Below are positions 26,870-36,283 of a stretch of 64,000 nucleotides of DNA, in pieces. This DNA is from Thermocatellispora tengchongensis (lineage in GTDB: Bacteria; Actinomycetota; Actinomycetes; Streptosporangiales; Streptosporangiaceae). Location of the stretch: positions 380,569-444,568 of the forward strand of contig NZ_JACHGN010000007.1 in assembly GCF_014202315.1 (NCBI RefSeq). The letters are read 5' to 3'. Both the position numbers and the translations under genes were made by a program. Under the pieces are notes generated by a model. That model searched no databases, was not told where the DNA came from, and was given only the letters and a program-made list of their open reading frames with translations. Position 1 is the first letter of the stretch; every line of letters starts with the position of its first letter.

Positions 26870-27535
26870 TCAGTCGCCGACGGCTCGGCGTTCGGGTTCG
26901 GCGTACTGGTCGAAGATCTCTTCGGTCTGGTGGGTGGAGAACTCGATGACCTCGGCCTCCTGCTGGCGGGCGGCGAGTTCCAGGGCCCGTCGGCGCTCGC
27001 GGCGGCGTCTGGCGCGTTCGGCCCGGGCCTCGGCGGCCAGGCGCTTGCGTTCGCGGTCCATCTTGACGGCGACGCGGAGCACGGCCAGGTAGCCGACCAT
27101 GAGCAGGCCGGAGGGGGCGACGCCCCACCAGGGGATGACCTCGACGGCGGCGGTGACGACGGAGGCCATGACCAGCAGCACGCACCAGAACAGGCGGCGA
27201 CGGCGGCGGGCGATGATGATGGAGCGGCGGCGGGCCTCGGCGCGGCGGCGGAGGGCGGCGTGGTCGATGGGCTGCGGGACGACCGAGTGCTCCTCGGTGG
27301 TCTCGGCGGCCTCGGAATCGGGGGTGTCGGACGCCGGGATCGGGGGGATGGTGATGGGGCCGGTGGTCTCGTCGGTGCCGGTGACGGGGTAGGGCGGGTA
27401 GACCGAGTCGGTGCCCGGCTCGGGCTCCTGGAGGTCCATCAGGTCGTGCTTGTCGCGGCGCAGCCACATGGGCACGAGGACGCCGAGCCACATGACGATG
27501 ATGGCAAGATAGAGGAAGGCGCTGTTCACGACCAC
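26870..27535 (-). CDS. GlpR/SepX-like divisome membrane protein
   Basis: 221 residues. An N-terminal helix (about 5-21) ends in PMWLRRDKHDL, the signature start of the actinobacterial SepX/GlpR family. A soluble linker of about 100 residues follows, then two close helices (about 116-150) and a coiled, highly charged Arg/Glu tail (DRERKRLAAEARAERARRRR). Family knowledge: SepX of Streptomyces and GlpR of Corynebacterium are membrane proteins of the division machinery, and GlpR is the receptor of the MoeA-like protein Glp. The moeA gene three genes upstream fits this pairing. Assignment is by start motif, layout and synteny. Confidence 0.75.
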   Translation of the reverse strand: MVVNSAFLYLAIIVMWLGVLVPMWLRRDKHDLMDLQEPEPGTDSVYPPYPVTGTDETTGPITIPPIPASDTPDSEAAETTEEHSVVPQPIDHAALRRRAEARRRSIIIARRRRRLFWCVLLVMASVVTAAVEVIPWWGVAPSGLLMVGYLAVLRVAVKMDRERKRLAAEARAERARRRRERRRALELAARQQEAEVIEFSTHQTEEIFDQYAEPERRAVGD

Positions 27536-27653
27536 CTCCGGGCAGCACGAAGACGCCCATGTGCTCCCGGCGTCTTCGATGTGCTCACGTCACGCACCGT
27601 AAGACCGCGTGTCACTAATTGACGAGCATTCGGTGCGGTGTGTCGCGAGATCG

Positions 27654-28298
27654 TCAAACCTCTTCATGGGGAGATCCACCGTGGGCGGCGGCCTCCCGTG
27701 CGCGCCGCCACTGCACCAGCAGGCCCCGCGGCGCGTCCTCCACTGTGATCGCGTAGCAGATGTGGTCGCGCCAGGCCCCGTCGATGTGCAGTTGACGGCG
27801 TCGAATTCCTTCTTCCCTGAACCCGAGCTTCTCAACCACTCTGCGGCTGGCGTGGTTCTCGGGGCGGATGTTGGCCTCCAGGCGGTGCAGGCCGGTGGTG
27901 AAGAAGCAGTGGTCCACGGCCATGGCCAGGGCGGTGGGGATGATGCCGCGCCCGGCGAGCGCGCCGTCGATCCAGTAGCCGACCTGGGCGGAGCGGGCCG
28001 AGCCCCACACGATGGCGCCGACCGTGAGCTGGCCGGCGAAACGTCCCTCGTAGGTGACCACCCAGGGCAGGGCGAGCCCCTGCCTGGCCTCGCGGCGCAG
28101 GGTGCCGGCCATGGAGATGTACGGGCCGAGCCCGGTGCGGAACAGCGGCGTCTCGGGGTTGCTCGGCTCCCACGGACGCAGCCAGTCGGCGTTTCGCAGG
28201 CGGGTCTCGCGCCAGGCCCGCACGTCGCGCAGGCGCAGCGGCCGAAGTTCAACCGGTCCCTCGGTCAGGGTCGCCGGCCACCCACGAAGTCGATCCAC
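27654..28298 (-). CDS. rimJ: GNAT N-acetyltransferase, RimJ-like
   Basis: Acetyl-CoA-dependent N-acetyltransferase, probably acting on a protein N-terminus. GTG 28298 (VDRLRGWPATL) gives 214 residues. The RimJ/RimL core is clear: VELRPLRLRDVRAWRETRL, the AQVGYWIDGALAGRGIIPTAL acetyl-CoA loop, RLEANIRPENHASRRVVEKLGF, and EGIRRRQLHIDGAWRDHICY. It lies between mog and the glpR-like gene, an order conserved in actinobacteria. The target protein cannot be told; S5 is the E. coli RimJ substrate. Confidence 0.85.
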   Translation of the reverse strand: MDRLRGWPATLTEGPVELRPLRLRDVRAWRETRLRNADWLRPWEPSNPETPLFRTGLGPYISMAGTLRREARQGLALPWVVTYEGRFAGQLTVGAIVWGSARSAQVGYWIDGALAGRGIIPTALAMAVDHCFFTTGLHRLEANIRPENHASRRVVEKLGFREEGIRRRQLHIDGAWRDHICYAITVEDAPRGLLVQWRRAREAAAHGGSPHEEV

Positions 28299-28363
28299 AT
28301 TCCTATCATCCCCCCAAGCGCGCGTCCGCCGCATCCCTGCCCCTAGGCGCACGCGAAGCCGCA

Positions 28364-28853
28364 CTACGCGCGGGGGTGGTCGCCGCCCTTCATCTGGTCC
28401 ACGACGTGGGCGAGGATGGGCCCCAGGACCGCCATGCCGTCGCGTACGCCGCCCTTGGAGCCGGGCAGGTTCACGATCAGGGTGGTGCCCGCCTGGCCCG
28501 CCAGGCCGCGCGAGAGCACCGCCGTGGGCACCTTGTCGCGGTTCGACTGGCGGATCGCCTCGGCGATGCCGGGGATCTCGCGGTCCAGCACCCTGCGGGT
28601 CATCTCGGGGGTGAGGTCGGCGGGGGTGAGCCCGGTGCCGCCGGTGGTGACGATCACGTCGTACCCCTCGGCCAGGCCCTCGCGCAGCGCCGCCTCGACC
28701 GGGTCGCCGTCGGGTACGACGCGCGGGCCCGCGACGGGGTCGCAGCCGGCCGCGGCGAGCAGTTCGGCCAGGAGCGGCCCGGAGGTGTCGGCGTACACGC
28801 CGGCCGCCGCCCGGTTGGACACGGTGACGACGAGGGCGCTGACGGGCTTGCGG

Positions 28854-28861
<8 letters not shown>
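28364..28861 (-). CDS. mog: Molybdopterin adenylyltransferase (MogA/MoaB)
   Basis: Adenylylates molybdopterin before metal insertion. 165 residues. Motifs: ALVVTVSNRAAAGVYADTSGP at the N-terminus, the MPT-binding TTGGTGLTPADLTPE, and VNLPGSKGGVRDGM. It overlaps the 3' end of moaC by 8 bases and belongs to the moeA-moaC-mog run. Confidence 0.93.
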
Positions 28862-29326
<465 letters not shown>

Positions 29327-29330
<4 letters not shown>

Positions 29331-30538
29331 AGCGGCATCACCTCCACGGTCGCCCCTTCGGGCACGTCGGTGACGTCCTCGGGCACGATCACGAGGGCGT
29401 TGGCGGTGGCCAGGGCGGCGAGCTGGTGGGAGCCCTGGCCGTGTACGGGCACGGCGGTGGCGCGGCCGTCGGCGTCGCGGACGAGCCTCGCGCGCAGGAA
29501 GGAGCGGCGGCCCTTGGGCGAGCGCAGCGGCTTGGCCGCCACGGCCTGCACCGTGGCCGGCGGCTCGACCGGCAGGCCGGCCATCTTGCGCAGCGCCGGA
29601 CGTACGAACAGCACGAACGACACGAACGACGACACCGGGTTGCCCGGCAGCGTGAAGATCGGCACCTGGTCCTCGCCGACCACGCCGAACCCCTGCGGCA
29701 TGCCGGGCTGCATCGCGACCTTCTCGAAGATCACGGTGCCGAGCGGCGACAGGGCCTCCTTGACCGGCTCGTACGCCCCCATCGACACGCCGCCGCTGGT
29801 GATGACGGCGTCGGCGCGTACGAGCTGGGCGTCGAGCTGGTCGAGGAAGTGGGCGGCGTCGTCGGTCACCGACCCCGCGCGGTAACCGTCGGCGCCCGCC
29901 TCCCGCACCGCCGCCGTGAGCATGAAACTGTTGGAGTCCCAGATCTGGCCGGCGCCGAGCTGCGAGCCCGGCTCGACCAGCTCGGCGCCCGTGGAGAGCA
30001 CGACAACCCGGGGGCGCGGGCGTACCAGGACGCGCTTGCGGCCGGCGCCGGCGAGGATGCCGAGCTGGGCCGAGCCGATCGGCGTGCCGGCCGTCAGCAC
30101 CACCTCGCCCGACCGTACGTCCTCGCCCGCGCTGCGGATCGCGTTCCCGCGGGGCGCGGCACGGCTGATCGTGACCGAGGCGGTGCCGCCGTCGGTCCAC
30201 TCGACCGGCACCACCGTGTCGGCGCCCGCCGGCAGCGGCGCCCCCGTCATGATCCGCGTCGCCAGCCCCGGCCCCACGGCGTACAAGGTGCCGTCGCCCG
30301 CCGCGACGTCCTCGACGACCGGGAGCACCACCGGAGAGTCGGGACCCGCCTCCGCCACGTCCGCGGCCCGCACGGCGTAGCCGTCCATGGCCGAGTTGTC
30401 GAACGGCGGCAGCGGCACCGGCGAGGACACGTCCTCGGCCAGGGTGGTGCCGAGCGCCTGCTCCAGCTCCACCTCCAGCGGGGCCAGCGTCCGCACGGTG
30501 TTCAGAATCCGCGCGAGATGCTCATCGACCGACCGCAT
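29327..30538 (-). CDS. moeA: MoeA/Glp-type molybdopterin molybdotransferase (gephyrin-like)
   Basis: 403 residues from ATG 30538 (MRSVDEHLARIL), next to a GGGGGAG site; an ATG at 30565 overlapping the galU stop would add nine residues. Blocks: PLPPFDNSAMDGYAVRA, IMTGAPLPAGADTVVPVE, VVVLSTGAELVEPG, ITSGGVSMGAYE, FTLPGNPVSSFVSF. In Corynebacterium the equivalent gene (Glp) has been recruited to cell division, binding FtsZ and the membrane receptor GlpR. Here the neighbours moaC and mog argue for cofactor synthesis, while galU, rimJ and the glpR-like gene match the division locus. It could serve either or both. Confidence 0.9.
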
Positions 30539-30561
30539 CGCTCCCCCCACGCCCCCTGCCA

Positions 30562-31464
30562 TCATCGTCGTTCGTCGAGGAACTCGCGCAGCCACGGCAC
30601 GAAGTCCGGCGCCAGGTCGGGCCGGTCGGCAGCGAACTGCACCACGGTGCGAAGATAGTCGAGCTTGTTGCCCGTGTCGTACCTCCTGCCCCGGAACAGC
30701 ACGCCGTGCACCGGACCGCCGTGCTCGGAGTCGCGCCCCGCCAGCTCGCGCAGGGCGTCGGTGAGCTGGATCTCGCCGCCGCGGCCGGGCGGGGTGTTCT
30801 CCAGCACCTCGAACACCGCCGGGTCGATGACGTACCGGCCGATGACCGCCCAGTTGGACGGCGCGTCCTCCTTGGCCGGCTTCTCGACCAGGTCCCTGAC
30901 CCGTACGACGTCGGCCTCGCTGGTGGGCTCGATGGTGGCCACGCCGTACAGCGAGACCTGCTCCTCGGGGACCTCCATCAGCGCGATGACGCTGCCGCCG
31001 TACATCCCGCGGACCTCGATCATGCGCTTGAGCAGCTCGTCGCGCGCGTCGATCAGGTCGTCACCGAGCAGGCAGGCGAACGGGTGGCCGCCGACGTGCT
31101 GCTTGGCGCACAGCACCGCGTGGCCGAGGCCGCGCGGCTCGCCCTGGCGCACGTAGTGCAGGGTGGCGAGGTCGGCCGGCTCGCGCACCTGCGACAACCG
31201 CTCGTCGTCGCCCTTGGCCTGAAGGGCGTCCTCCAGTTCCGGGGCCCGGTCGAAGTGGTCCTCGATCGAGCGCTTGGTCTTCCCGGTCACCATGAGAACG
31301 TCGAGCAGACCGGCGGACACCGCCTCCTCGACGACATACTGGATCGCGGGCTTGTCGACGATGGGCAGCATCTCCTTGGGAGTGGCCTTTGTCGCCGGCA
31401 GGAACCGCGTGCCAAGGCCCGCTGCTGGGACGACGGCTTTCGTGACGGGGTCGAAGTCAGCCAT
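30562..31464 (-). CDS. galU: UTP--glucose-1-phosphate uridylyltransferase
   Basis: Makes UDP-glucose for envelope polysaccharide and glycogen-related pathways. 300 residues, normal size. Nucleotidyltransferase signature AVVPAAGLGTRFLPATKATPKEMLPI, then LPIVDKPAIQYVVEEAV, DDLIDARDELLKRM and the GLGHAVLCAKQHVG block. Its stop overlaps a possible moeA start. It is divergent from 5-FCL with only a short shared promoter space. Confidence 0.95.
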   Translation of the reverse strand: MADFDPVTKAVVPAAGLGTRFLPATKATPKEMLPIVDKPAIQYVVEEAVSAGLLDVLMVTGKTKRSIEDHFDRAPELEDALQAKGDDERLSQVREPADLATLHYVRQGEPRGLGHAVLCAKQHVGGHPFACLLGDDLIDARDELLKRMIEVRGMYGGSVIALMEVPEEQVSLYGVATIEPTSEADVVRVRDLVEKPAKEDAPSNWAVIGRYVIDPAVFEVLENTPPGRGGEIQLTDALRELAGRDSEHGGPVHGVLFRGRRYDTGNKLDYLRTVVQFAADRPDLAPDFVPWLREFLDERR

Positions 31465-31488
31465 GAATGAACCCTAATGGAGCGACCT

Positions 31489-32058
31489 GTGGACAAGCTG
31501 GAGCTGCGCCGCAAGGTGGCACAAGCGCGCCGCGCGATCCCCGCCGAGGCGCGCCGGTCGGCCGCGGCGGCCATCCGCGAGAACCTGCTCGACCGGCCCT
31601 GGGTGCAGATGGCGGGCCTGGTCGCGTGCTACTGGTCCACCGGCGACGAGCCCGACACCCACGGCCTGGTCTTCGCCCTGTGGAAGCACGGCGCGACCGT
31701 GATCCTGCCAGTGCTGCGCGAGGACGACGACCTCGACTGGGCCGTGTACGACGGGCCCGACACGCTCGCGCCCGGACGCCGCGGCCTCATGGAGCCGATC
31801 GACACCCGCCGCGGCGTCGAGGCGATACGCACCGCGGCACTGGTGATCGCCCCCGCGCTCGCCGTGGACCGCCAGACCGGCGTGCGGCTGGGGCGCGGCG
31901 GCGGCTCGTACGACCGGGCGCTGGCCCGGGTCGGCCCGAACGTGCCGACCGTCGCGCTGCTGCACGAGGGCGAGCTGATCGACGGCGTGCCCGCCGAACC
32001 GCACGACCGCCCCGTACGCTACGCGGCCCTGCCCAGCGGGATCGTGGCGATACGGTGA
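31489..32058 (+). CDS. 5-formyltetrahydrofolate cyclo-ligase
   Basis: Converts 5-formyl-THF to methenyl-THF with ATP. GTG 31489 (VDKLELRRKVAQARRA) has GGAG six bases upstream and matches the family start; ATG 31477 is the alternative. 189 residues. Conserved: N-terminal LRRKVAQARRAIP, the ATP-binding RTAALVIAPALAVDRQTGVRLGRGGGSYDRAL, with the GGGSYD core. The partner gene galU is divergent. Confidence 0.9.
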   Translation: MDKLELRRKVAQARRAIPAEARRSAAAAIRENLLDRPWVQMAGLVACYWSTGDEPDTHGLVFALWKHGATVILPVLREDDDLDWAVYDGPDTLAPGRRGLMEPIDTRRGVEAIRTAALVIAPALAVDRQTGVRLGRGGGSYDRALARVGPNVPTVALLHEGELIDGVPAEPHDRPVRYAALPSGIVAIR

Positions 32059-32133
32059 AGCTCACACCCACCAGATGAGTCGGACACTGGGCGCCATACG
32101 ACACAATGTCCTCATTGACACGAAGGGGACTGG

Positions 32134-33642
32134 GTGGATCTCGATGTCTGGCTGCTGCTCGGCGCCGTAGTCGTCATCGCGGCGATCGTCTCGGTCCGCT
32201 TCGCCCACCGGAGCGGGCTGCCGAGCCTGCTCATCTTCCTCGGCCTGGGCATCCTGCTCGGCGAGTCGGGGATGGGCATCCCGTTCGAGAACGCCCAGCT
32301 CGCGCAGCAGATCGGCCTGTCGGCGCTGGCGCTCATCCTGGCCGAGGGCGGCCTGACCACCAACTGGCGGCACGTACGCTCCGCGGTCCCGACCGCGCTG
32401 GTCCTGGCCACGCTCGGGGTCGCGATCAGCATCGTGATCGTCGCGCTCGCGGTCCAGGGGCTGCTCGGCGAGAGCTGGCGCACCGCGCTGATCCTGGGCG
32501 CGGTGCTCGCCTCCACCGACGCCGCCGCCGTCTTCTCCGTACTGCGCAGGCTGCCGCTCCCGCCCAAGCTGGCCGGCACCCTGGAGGCCGAGTCGGGCTT
32601 CAACGACGCCCCCACGGTCATCGTCGTGGTGCTGCTCAGCGCCACCGCCACGCCGGTCCCCACGCCGTGGGAGTTCGTCATGCACGCCGGCATCGAGCTG
32701 GTGATCGGCGCCGCGGTGGGGCTGAGCGTGGGACCGCTGGGGGCGTACGCGCTGCGCCACATCGCCCTGCCCGCCTCCGGCCTGTACCCGCTGGCGGTGC
32801 TCGCGCTGACCTTCGTCGCGTACGGCGCCGCCGCCGTCATGCACGGCAGCGGCTTCCTCGCCGTCTACCTGACGGCCCTGATCCTCGGCAACACCCGCCT
32901 CCCCCACCGCTCCGCGACCCGCGGCTTCGCCGAGGGCGCGGCCTGGCTGGCCCAGATCGGCCTGTTCGTCATGCTCGGCCTGCTGGCCAGCCCCGGCGAG
33001 ATGCCCGGCGCCATCGTCCCCGGTCTGGTCGCGGGCCTGGTGCTGGTCCTGGTCGCCCGCCCGGCGTCGGTGCTGGTCTCGGCCCTGGTCGTGCGCCTGG
33101 CCCGGCTCGACCGGCTCAACTGGCGCGAGCAGACGTTCCTGTCCTGGGCCGGCCTGCGCGGCGCCGTGCCGATCGTGCTGGCCACGATCCCGTGGGCGTC
33201 CTCGGTGCAGGGGGCGGAGGTGGTCTTCAACGAGGTCTTCGTGATCGTCATCGTGTTCACGATCCTGCAGGGCCCGACACTGCCGTACGTCGCCCGCCTG
33301 CTCGGCGTCGCCGCGCCCGCCGAGGCCCGCGACCTGGAGGTGGAGGCGGCCCCCCTGGAGGAGCTCAACGCCGACATGCTCCAGATCCGCGTGCCACCGT
33401 CGTCGCTGCTGCACGGCGTGGAGATCTTCGAGCTGCGCCTGCCGGCCGGGGCCGCCGTCACGCTGATCGTCCGCGAGGGCCGCAGCTTCGTGCCGTCCCC
33501 GAGCACCAGGATCAGAGTGGACGACCAGCTCCTGGTCGTCACCACCGCCGCCTGCCGCGACCAGGTGGAACAGCGCTTCCGCGCCGTCAGCCGCCGCGGC
33601 AAGCTCGCCGGCTGGTTCGGCGAGCGCGGCCGGCCCGGCTGA
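32134..33642 (+). CDS. Potassium/proton antiporter, NhaP2/CvrA type
   Basis: CPA1-family K+/H+ or Na+/H+ exchanger in the inner membrane, 502 residues from a GTG start. About twelve transmembrane helices fill residues 1-385; the ion-binding region STDAAAVFS and GFNDAPTVIVVVLL contains the paired acidic residues expected in the family. A soluble TrkA-C (RCK_C) domain ends the protein (about 405-485; VEIFELRLPAGAAVTLIVREG), a likely nucleotide or ion sensor. It stands 75 bases after 5-FCL. Confidence 0.92.
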   Translation: MDLDVWLLLGAVVVIAAIVSVRFAHRSGLPSLLIFLGLGILLGESGMGIPFENAQLAQQIGLSALALILAEGGLTTNWRHVRSAVPTALVLATLGVAISIVIVALAVQGLLGESWRTALILGAVLASTDAAAVFSVLRRLPLPPKLAGTLEAESGFNDAPTVIVVVLLSATATPVPTPWEFVMHAGIELVIGAAVGLSVGPLGAYALRHIALPASGLYPLAVLALTFVAYGAAAVMHGSGFLAVYLTALILGNTRLPHRSATRGFAEGAAWLAQIGLFVMLGLLASPGEMPGAIVPGLVAGLVLVLVARPASVLVSALVVRLARLDRLNWREQTFLSWAGLRGAVPIVLATIPWASSVQGAEVVFNEVFVIVIVFTILQGPTLPYVARLLGVAAPAEARDLEVEAAPLEELNADMLQIRVPPSSLLHGVEIFELRLPAGAAVTLIVREGRSFVPSPSTRIRVDDQLLVVTTAACRDQVEQRFRAVSRRGKLAGWFGERGRPG

Positions 33643-33750
33643 CCGGAATTGCGTGACCCAGATTGGCGTTTATGCTTGTCGGCTGCGTACCATTAGCAGT
33701 CGCACCGGTAGAGTGCCAACCCCCCGGTGCGGATCACAGAGGAGGAGCGC

Positions 33751-34071
33751 GTGCCCACCTACCAGTACGCCTGCACCGCCTGCGGCGAGCAGCTCGAAGT
33801 CGTCCAGAAGTTCACCGACGACGCCCTCACGGAGTGCCCGGCCTGCCAAGGCGCCCTGCGCAAGGTGTTCTCGGCCGTAGGCATCGTGTTCAAGGGTTCC
33901 GGCTTCTACCGGACCGACAACCGGTCGTCCTCGTCGACGGCCTCGACCAGCTCCAAGTCGAGCTCGTCCTCGTCGGAGTCGAAGAACGGCTCGTCGGATT
34001 CGTCTTCGTCCACCTCTTCGTCGTCCTCGTCCACCGACGCCAAGCCCGCCGCCGCGGCCGCCTCCAGCTAG
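33751..34071 (+). CDS. FmdB-type zinc ribbon protein
   Basis: 106 residues from GTG 33751 behind a GGAGGAG ribosome site. The N-terminal 45 residues are the FmdB/CxxC_CxxC_SSSS domain: PTYQYACTACGEQLEVVQKF and ECPACQGALRKVFS, four Cys for one zinc, then VFKGSGFYRTDNR. The second half is almost all Ser with some Lys, Asp and Thr, as in the family. Function unknown; it is constantly found near mscL and the MTAP gene in actinobacteria. Confidence 0.9.
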   Translation: MPTYQYACTACGEQLEVVQKFTDDALTECPACQGALRKVFSAVGIVFKGSGFYRTDNRSSSSTASTSSKSSSSSSESKNGSSDSSSSTSSSSSSTDAKPAAAAASS

Positions 34072-35173
34072 CACCTCTTTCCCCCTTCACGCGTTCGAGG
34101 CGGCCGGGGGAGCGGTACGCGGCCCATGGCCCTGCCTTTACGGGCCAGCTCGTCGGTGTCCGCCGCCTGCCAGGAGGCAGGACTGCCGCTGCCAGCGGGA
34201 CACGGACGACCGGACGGGGCTGGCCCGGGCCATGGCACCGCCGGCGATGCGACCATGCCTGGCGCGGTCGCCGTGCCCATGGACGGTGGTTTGCTGTCCC
34301 TCCTCGCGGCACCGCAGAGTGGATGACGGCGGCCGGACTCGGTGCCGTCAACCCCCTTGTGCGCCCTCCGCGCGCCACTCCCGGCACCGCTTTTCCCGCG
34401 CGGCCTCCCAATCGCCGCGTTCCTCCCTGGCACCCTCTGCGCGCCACATCCGATACCGCCTTCCCTACGCCGCCGCCTTGCAGGCGCCACTGCCGGCAGC
34501 ACCTCCCTCCTAGCCCCGGCGGGAAGGCGTGACGTGCGGGCAGCCGCCCCCCGCTCTCCGTGTGCGCCCTCAGCGCGCCGCCCAAGCCGCCTTTCAGGGC
34601 CGGGTACGCTGACACGACCTCCCCCGCACGGCCCTCCAGCCGCCACAGCCGGCAGCGCCTTCCTTCACTGCGCGCGCCACCGCTGACGCCACCTCCCCTG
34701 ACCGCCCTCCAGGCACCGCTGCCGACAGCACCTTCCCCGGCACCGCCTTCCCCTGCGCGCTCCGCACGCACTTCCGGGCATCACCTTCCCCGCGCCGGCT
34801 TCCGAGCGTCACTCCGAGGCCGCCGTCTCCCCCCGGCACCGCCTTTCCCCCAGCACGGCCCCGTTCGCGGCCTCTCCCTGCAGCACCGGAATCCATCGCC
34901 GAGGTGCTTTCGGCCCGGGAACTCGCCGAGATGGCGGCGGCCCCCGCCACACTCCGCCGCCCTCCTCCGCCAAAGGGCCCTGCCACACTCCCCCATCACG
35001 CTCTCCCGCCACACCCCCGCCAGGTCACGTCCACCGACTTTTCCACAAGCTGACCCACCATTTGGCCCACTTATCCACAGCCTGCGGCCAGTTACCCACA
35101 CCCCCACGGCGGTTATCCACAAGCGATCCCCCTGCCCCCCTCCACCACCCCACCGAGCGCTAATCTCAGCGCC
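34072..35173. other. 1.1-kb gene-free stretch with degenerate GC-rich repeats
   Basis: No convincing gene. From about 34330 to 34900 a diverged module recurs on the minus strand, with words like GGAAGGCGGTGCCGG and GTGGCGCGCRGAGGGYG every 50-70 bases in varying order; the open frames across it show repeating Arg/Gly-rich peptides and look like by-products. The last 140 bases before the MTAP gene hold four DnaA-box-like sites. Confidence 0.6.
35039..35121 (+). promoter_or_regulatory. Cluster of four DnaA-box-like 9-mers
   Basis: TTTTCCACA (35039), TTATCCACA (35071), TTACCCACA (35092) and TTATCCACA (35113), all in the same orientation. Two are exact consensus DnaA boxes and two differ by one base. 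The last three start exactly 21 bp apart, two helical turns. They end 52 bases before the MTAP start. Binding by DnaA, or another protein using the same word, is inference. Confidence 0.6.
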
Positions 35174-35980
35174 ATGGTCAATCAAGTGGAGATCGGCGTC
35201 ATCGGCGGCTCGGGCTTCTACTCCCTCCTCGACGACGCGGAGGAGCACGAGCTGACGACGCCCTACGGCCCGCCGAGTGACGTCATCACCGTGGGCACGA
35301 TCGGGTCGCGCCGGGTCGCCTTCATCCCCCGCCACGGCCGCGACCACCGCTTCCCGCCCCACCGCATCCCGTACCGGGCCAACATGTGGGCCCTGCGCAG
35401 CCTCGGCGTCCGCCAGATCATCGCGCCGAGCGCGGTGGGCTCCCTTCGCGCCGAGTACGGCCCCGGCGTCCTGGTGATCCCCGACCAACTCGTCGATCGC
35501 ACGTCGGGCCGCGTACAGACGTACTACGACGCGGGCGGCGCCGTCCACGTCCCCTTCGCCGACCCCTACTGCCCCACCGGCCGCGCCGTCGCCGCCGCCA
35601 CGGCCTCGGCCGCCGGCTGGGACACCGTGGACGAGGGCACCCTGGTGGTGATCGAAGGCCCCCGCTTCTCCACCCGCGCCGAGTCCCGCTGGTTCTCCGA
35701 CAACGGCTGGACCATCGTCGGCATGACCGGCCACCCCGAAGCCGTCCTGGCCCGCGAACTGGCCCTCTGCTACACCTCCCTCTCCCTGGTCACCGACCAC
35801 GACGCCGGCGTGGAAGCCGGCGAGGGCGTGACCCAGGAAGAGGTCTTCGCGTTCTTCGCCGCCAACATCAACCGCATGCGCTCCCTGGTCGCCGAGGTGG
35901 TGGAGGCGCTCCCCAGCACCCGCTCCTGCCCCTGCGTCCACGCCCTCGACGGCATCAAGCTCCCCTTCCCGCTCCCCTGA
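35174..35980 (+). CDS. mtnP: S-methyl-5'-thioadenosine phosphorylase / purine phosphorylase
   Basis: Cleaves 5'-methylthioadenosine (or a related purine nucleoside) with phosphate, in methionine and purine salvage. 268 residues, slightly short but complete. PNP/MTAP blocks: IGVIGGSGFYSL (phosphate loop), PRHGRDHRFPPHRIPYRANM, QIIAPSAVGSLRAEYGPG, VVIEGPRFSTRAESRWF and the purine-binding VGMTGHPEAVLARELALCYTSLSLVTDHDAG. The usual Met-Asn base-recognition segment reads GMTGHPEA, close to MTAP. Confidence 0.92.
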   Translation: MVNQVEIGVIGGSGFYSLLDDAEEHELTTPYGPPSDVITVGTIGSRRVAFIPRHGRDHRFPPHRIPYRANMWALRSLGVRQIIAPSAVGSLRAEYGPGVLVIPDQLVDRTSGRVQTYYDAGGAVHVPFADPYCPTGRAVAAATASAAGWDTVDEGTLVVIEGPRFSTRAESRWFSDNGWTIVGMTGHPEAVLARELALCYTSLSLVTDHDAGVEAGEGVTQEEVFAFFAANINRMRSLVAEVVEALPSTRSCPCVHALDGIKLPFPLP

Positions 35981-36283
35981 CGAGACCCACCCCGAGTCCC
36001 CTCAATTCCCAAGTCCCCCAAGTCCCCCAAGTCCCCCAAACGCCCTCCAAGCCCTAGGCCCCCAGCAACGCACCCGCACGCCCATCCCCCCACACGCCGA
36101 GCAACCCCCCAACCCCAAACAGTCACGACACCGCCGTCACCGCTCCACCCACCCACGACCAGACCCGCACCAGAAGACCTCCACCAGAAGACCCCACCAA
36201 AAGACGCCATAACCGACCGACCCACAGGCATCGCCGCCGCCTGCGCGGGCACCAAGACACCCATCACTCACCCGGAGTCCGCA
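35981..36283. other. Gene-free spacer with short C-rich repeats
   Basis: About 300 bases, very C-rich on the plus strand. It holds four CCCAAGT-type units of 9-10 bases (36008-36040) and later CCAGAAGACC/CCAAAAGACG repeats near 36170-36210. No gene or hairpin stands out. Confidence 0.6.

Noticed and set aside
33890-34771. Minus-strand ORF across the fmdB/mtnP gap
   Set aside because: Arg/Gly-rich repeating peptide produced by the degenerate DNA repeats and running antisense into fmdB; no start signal.
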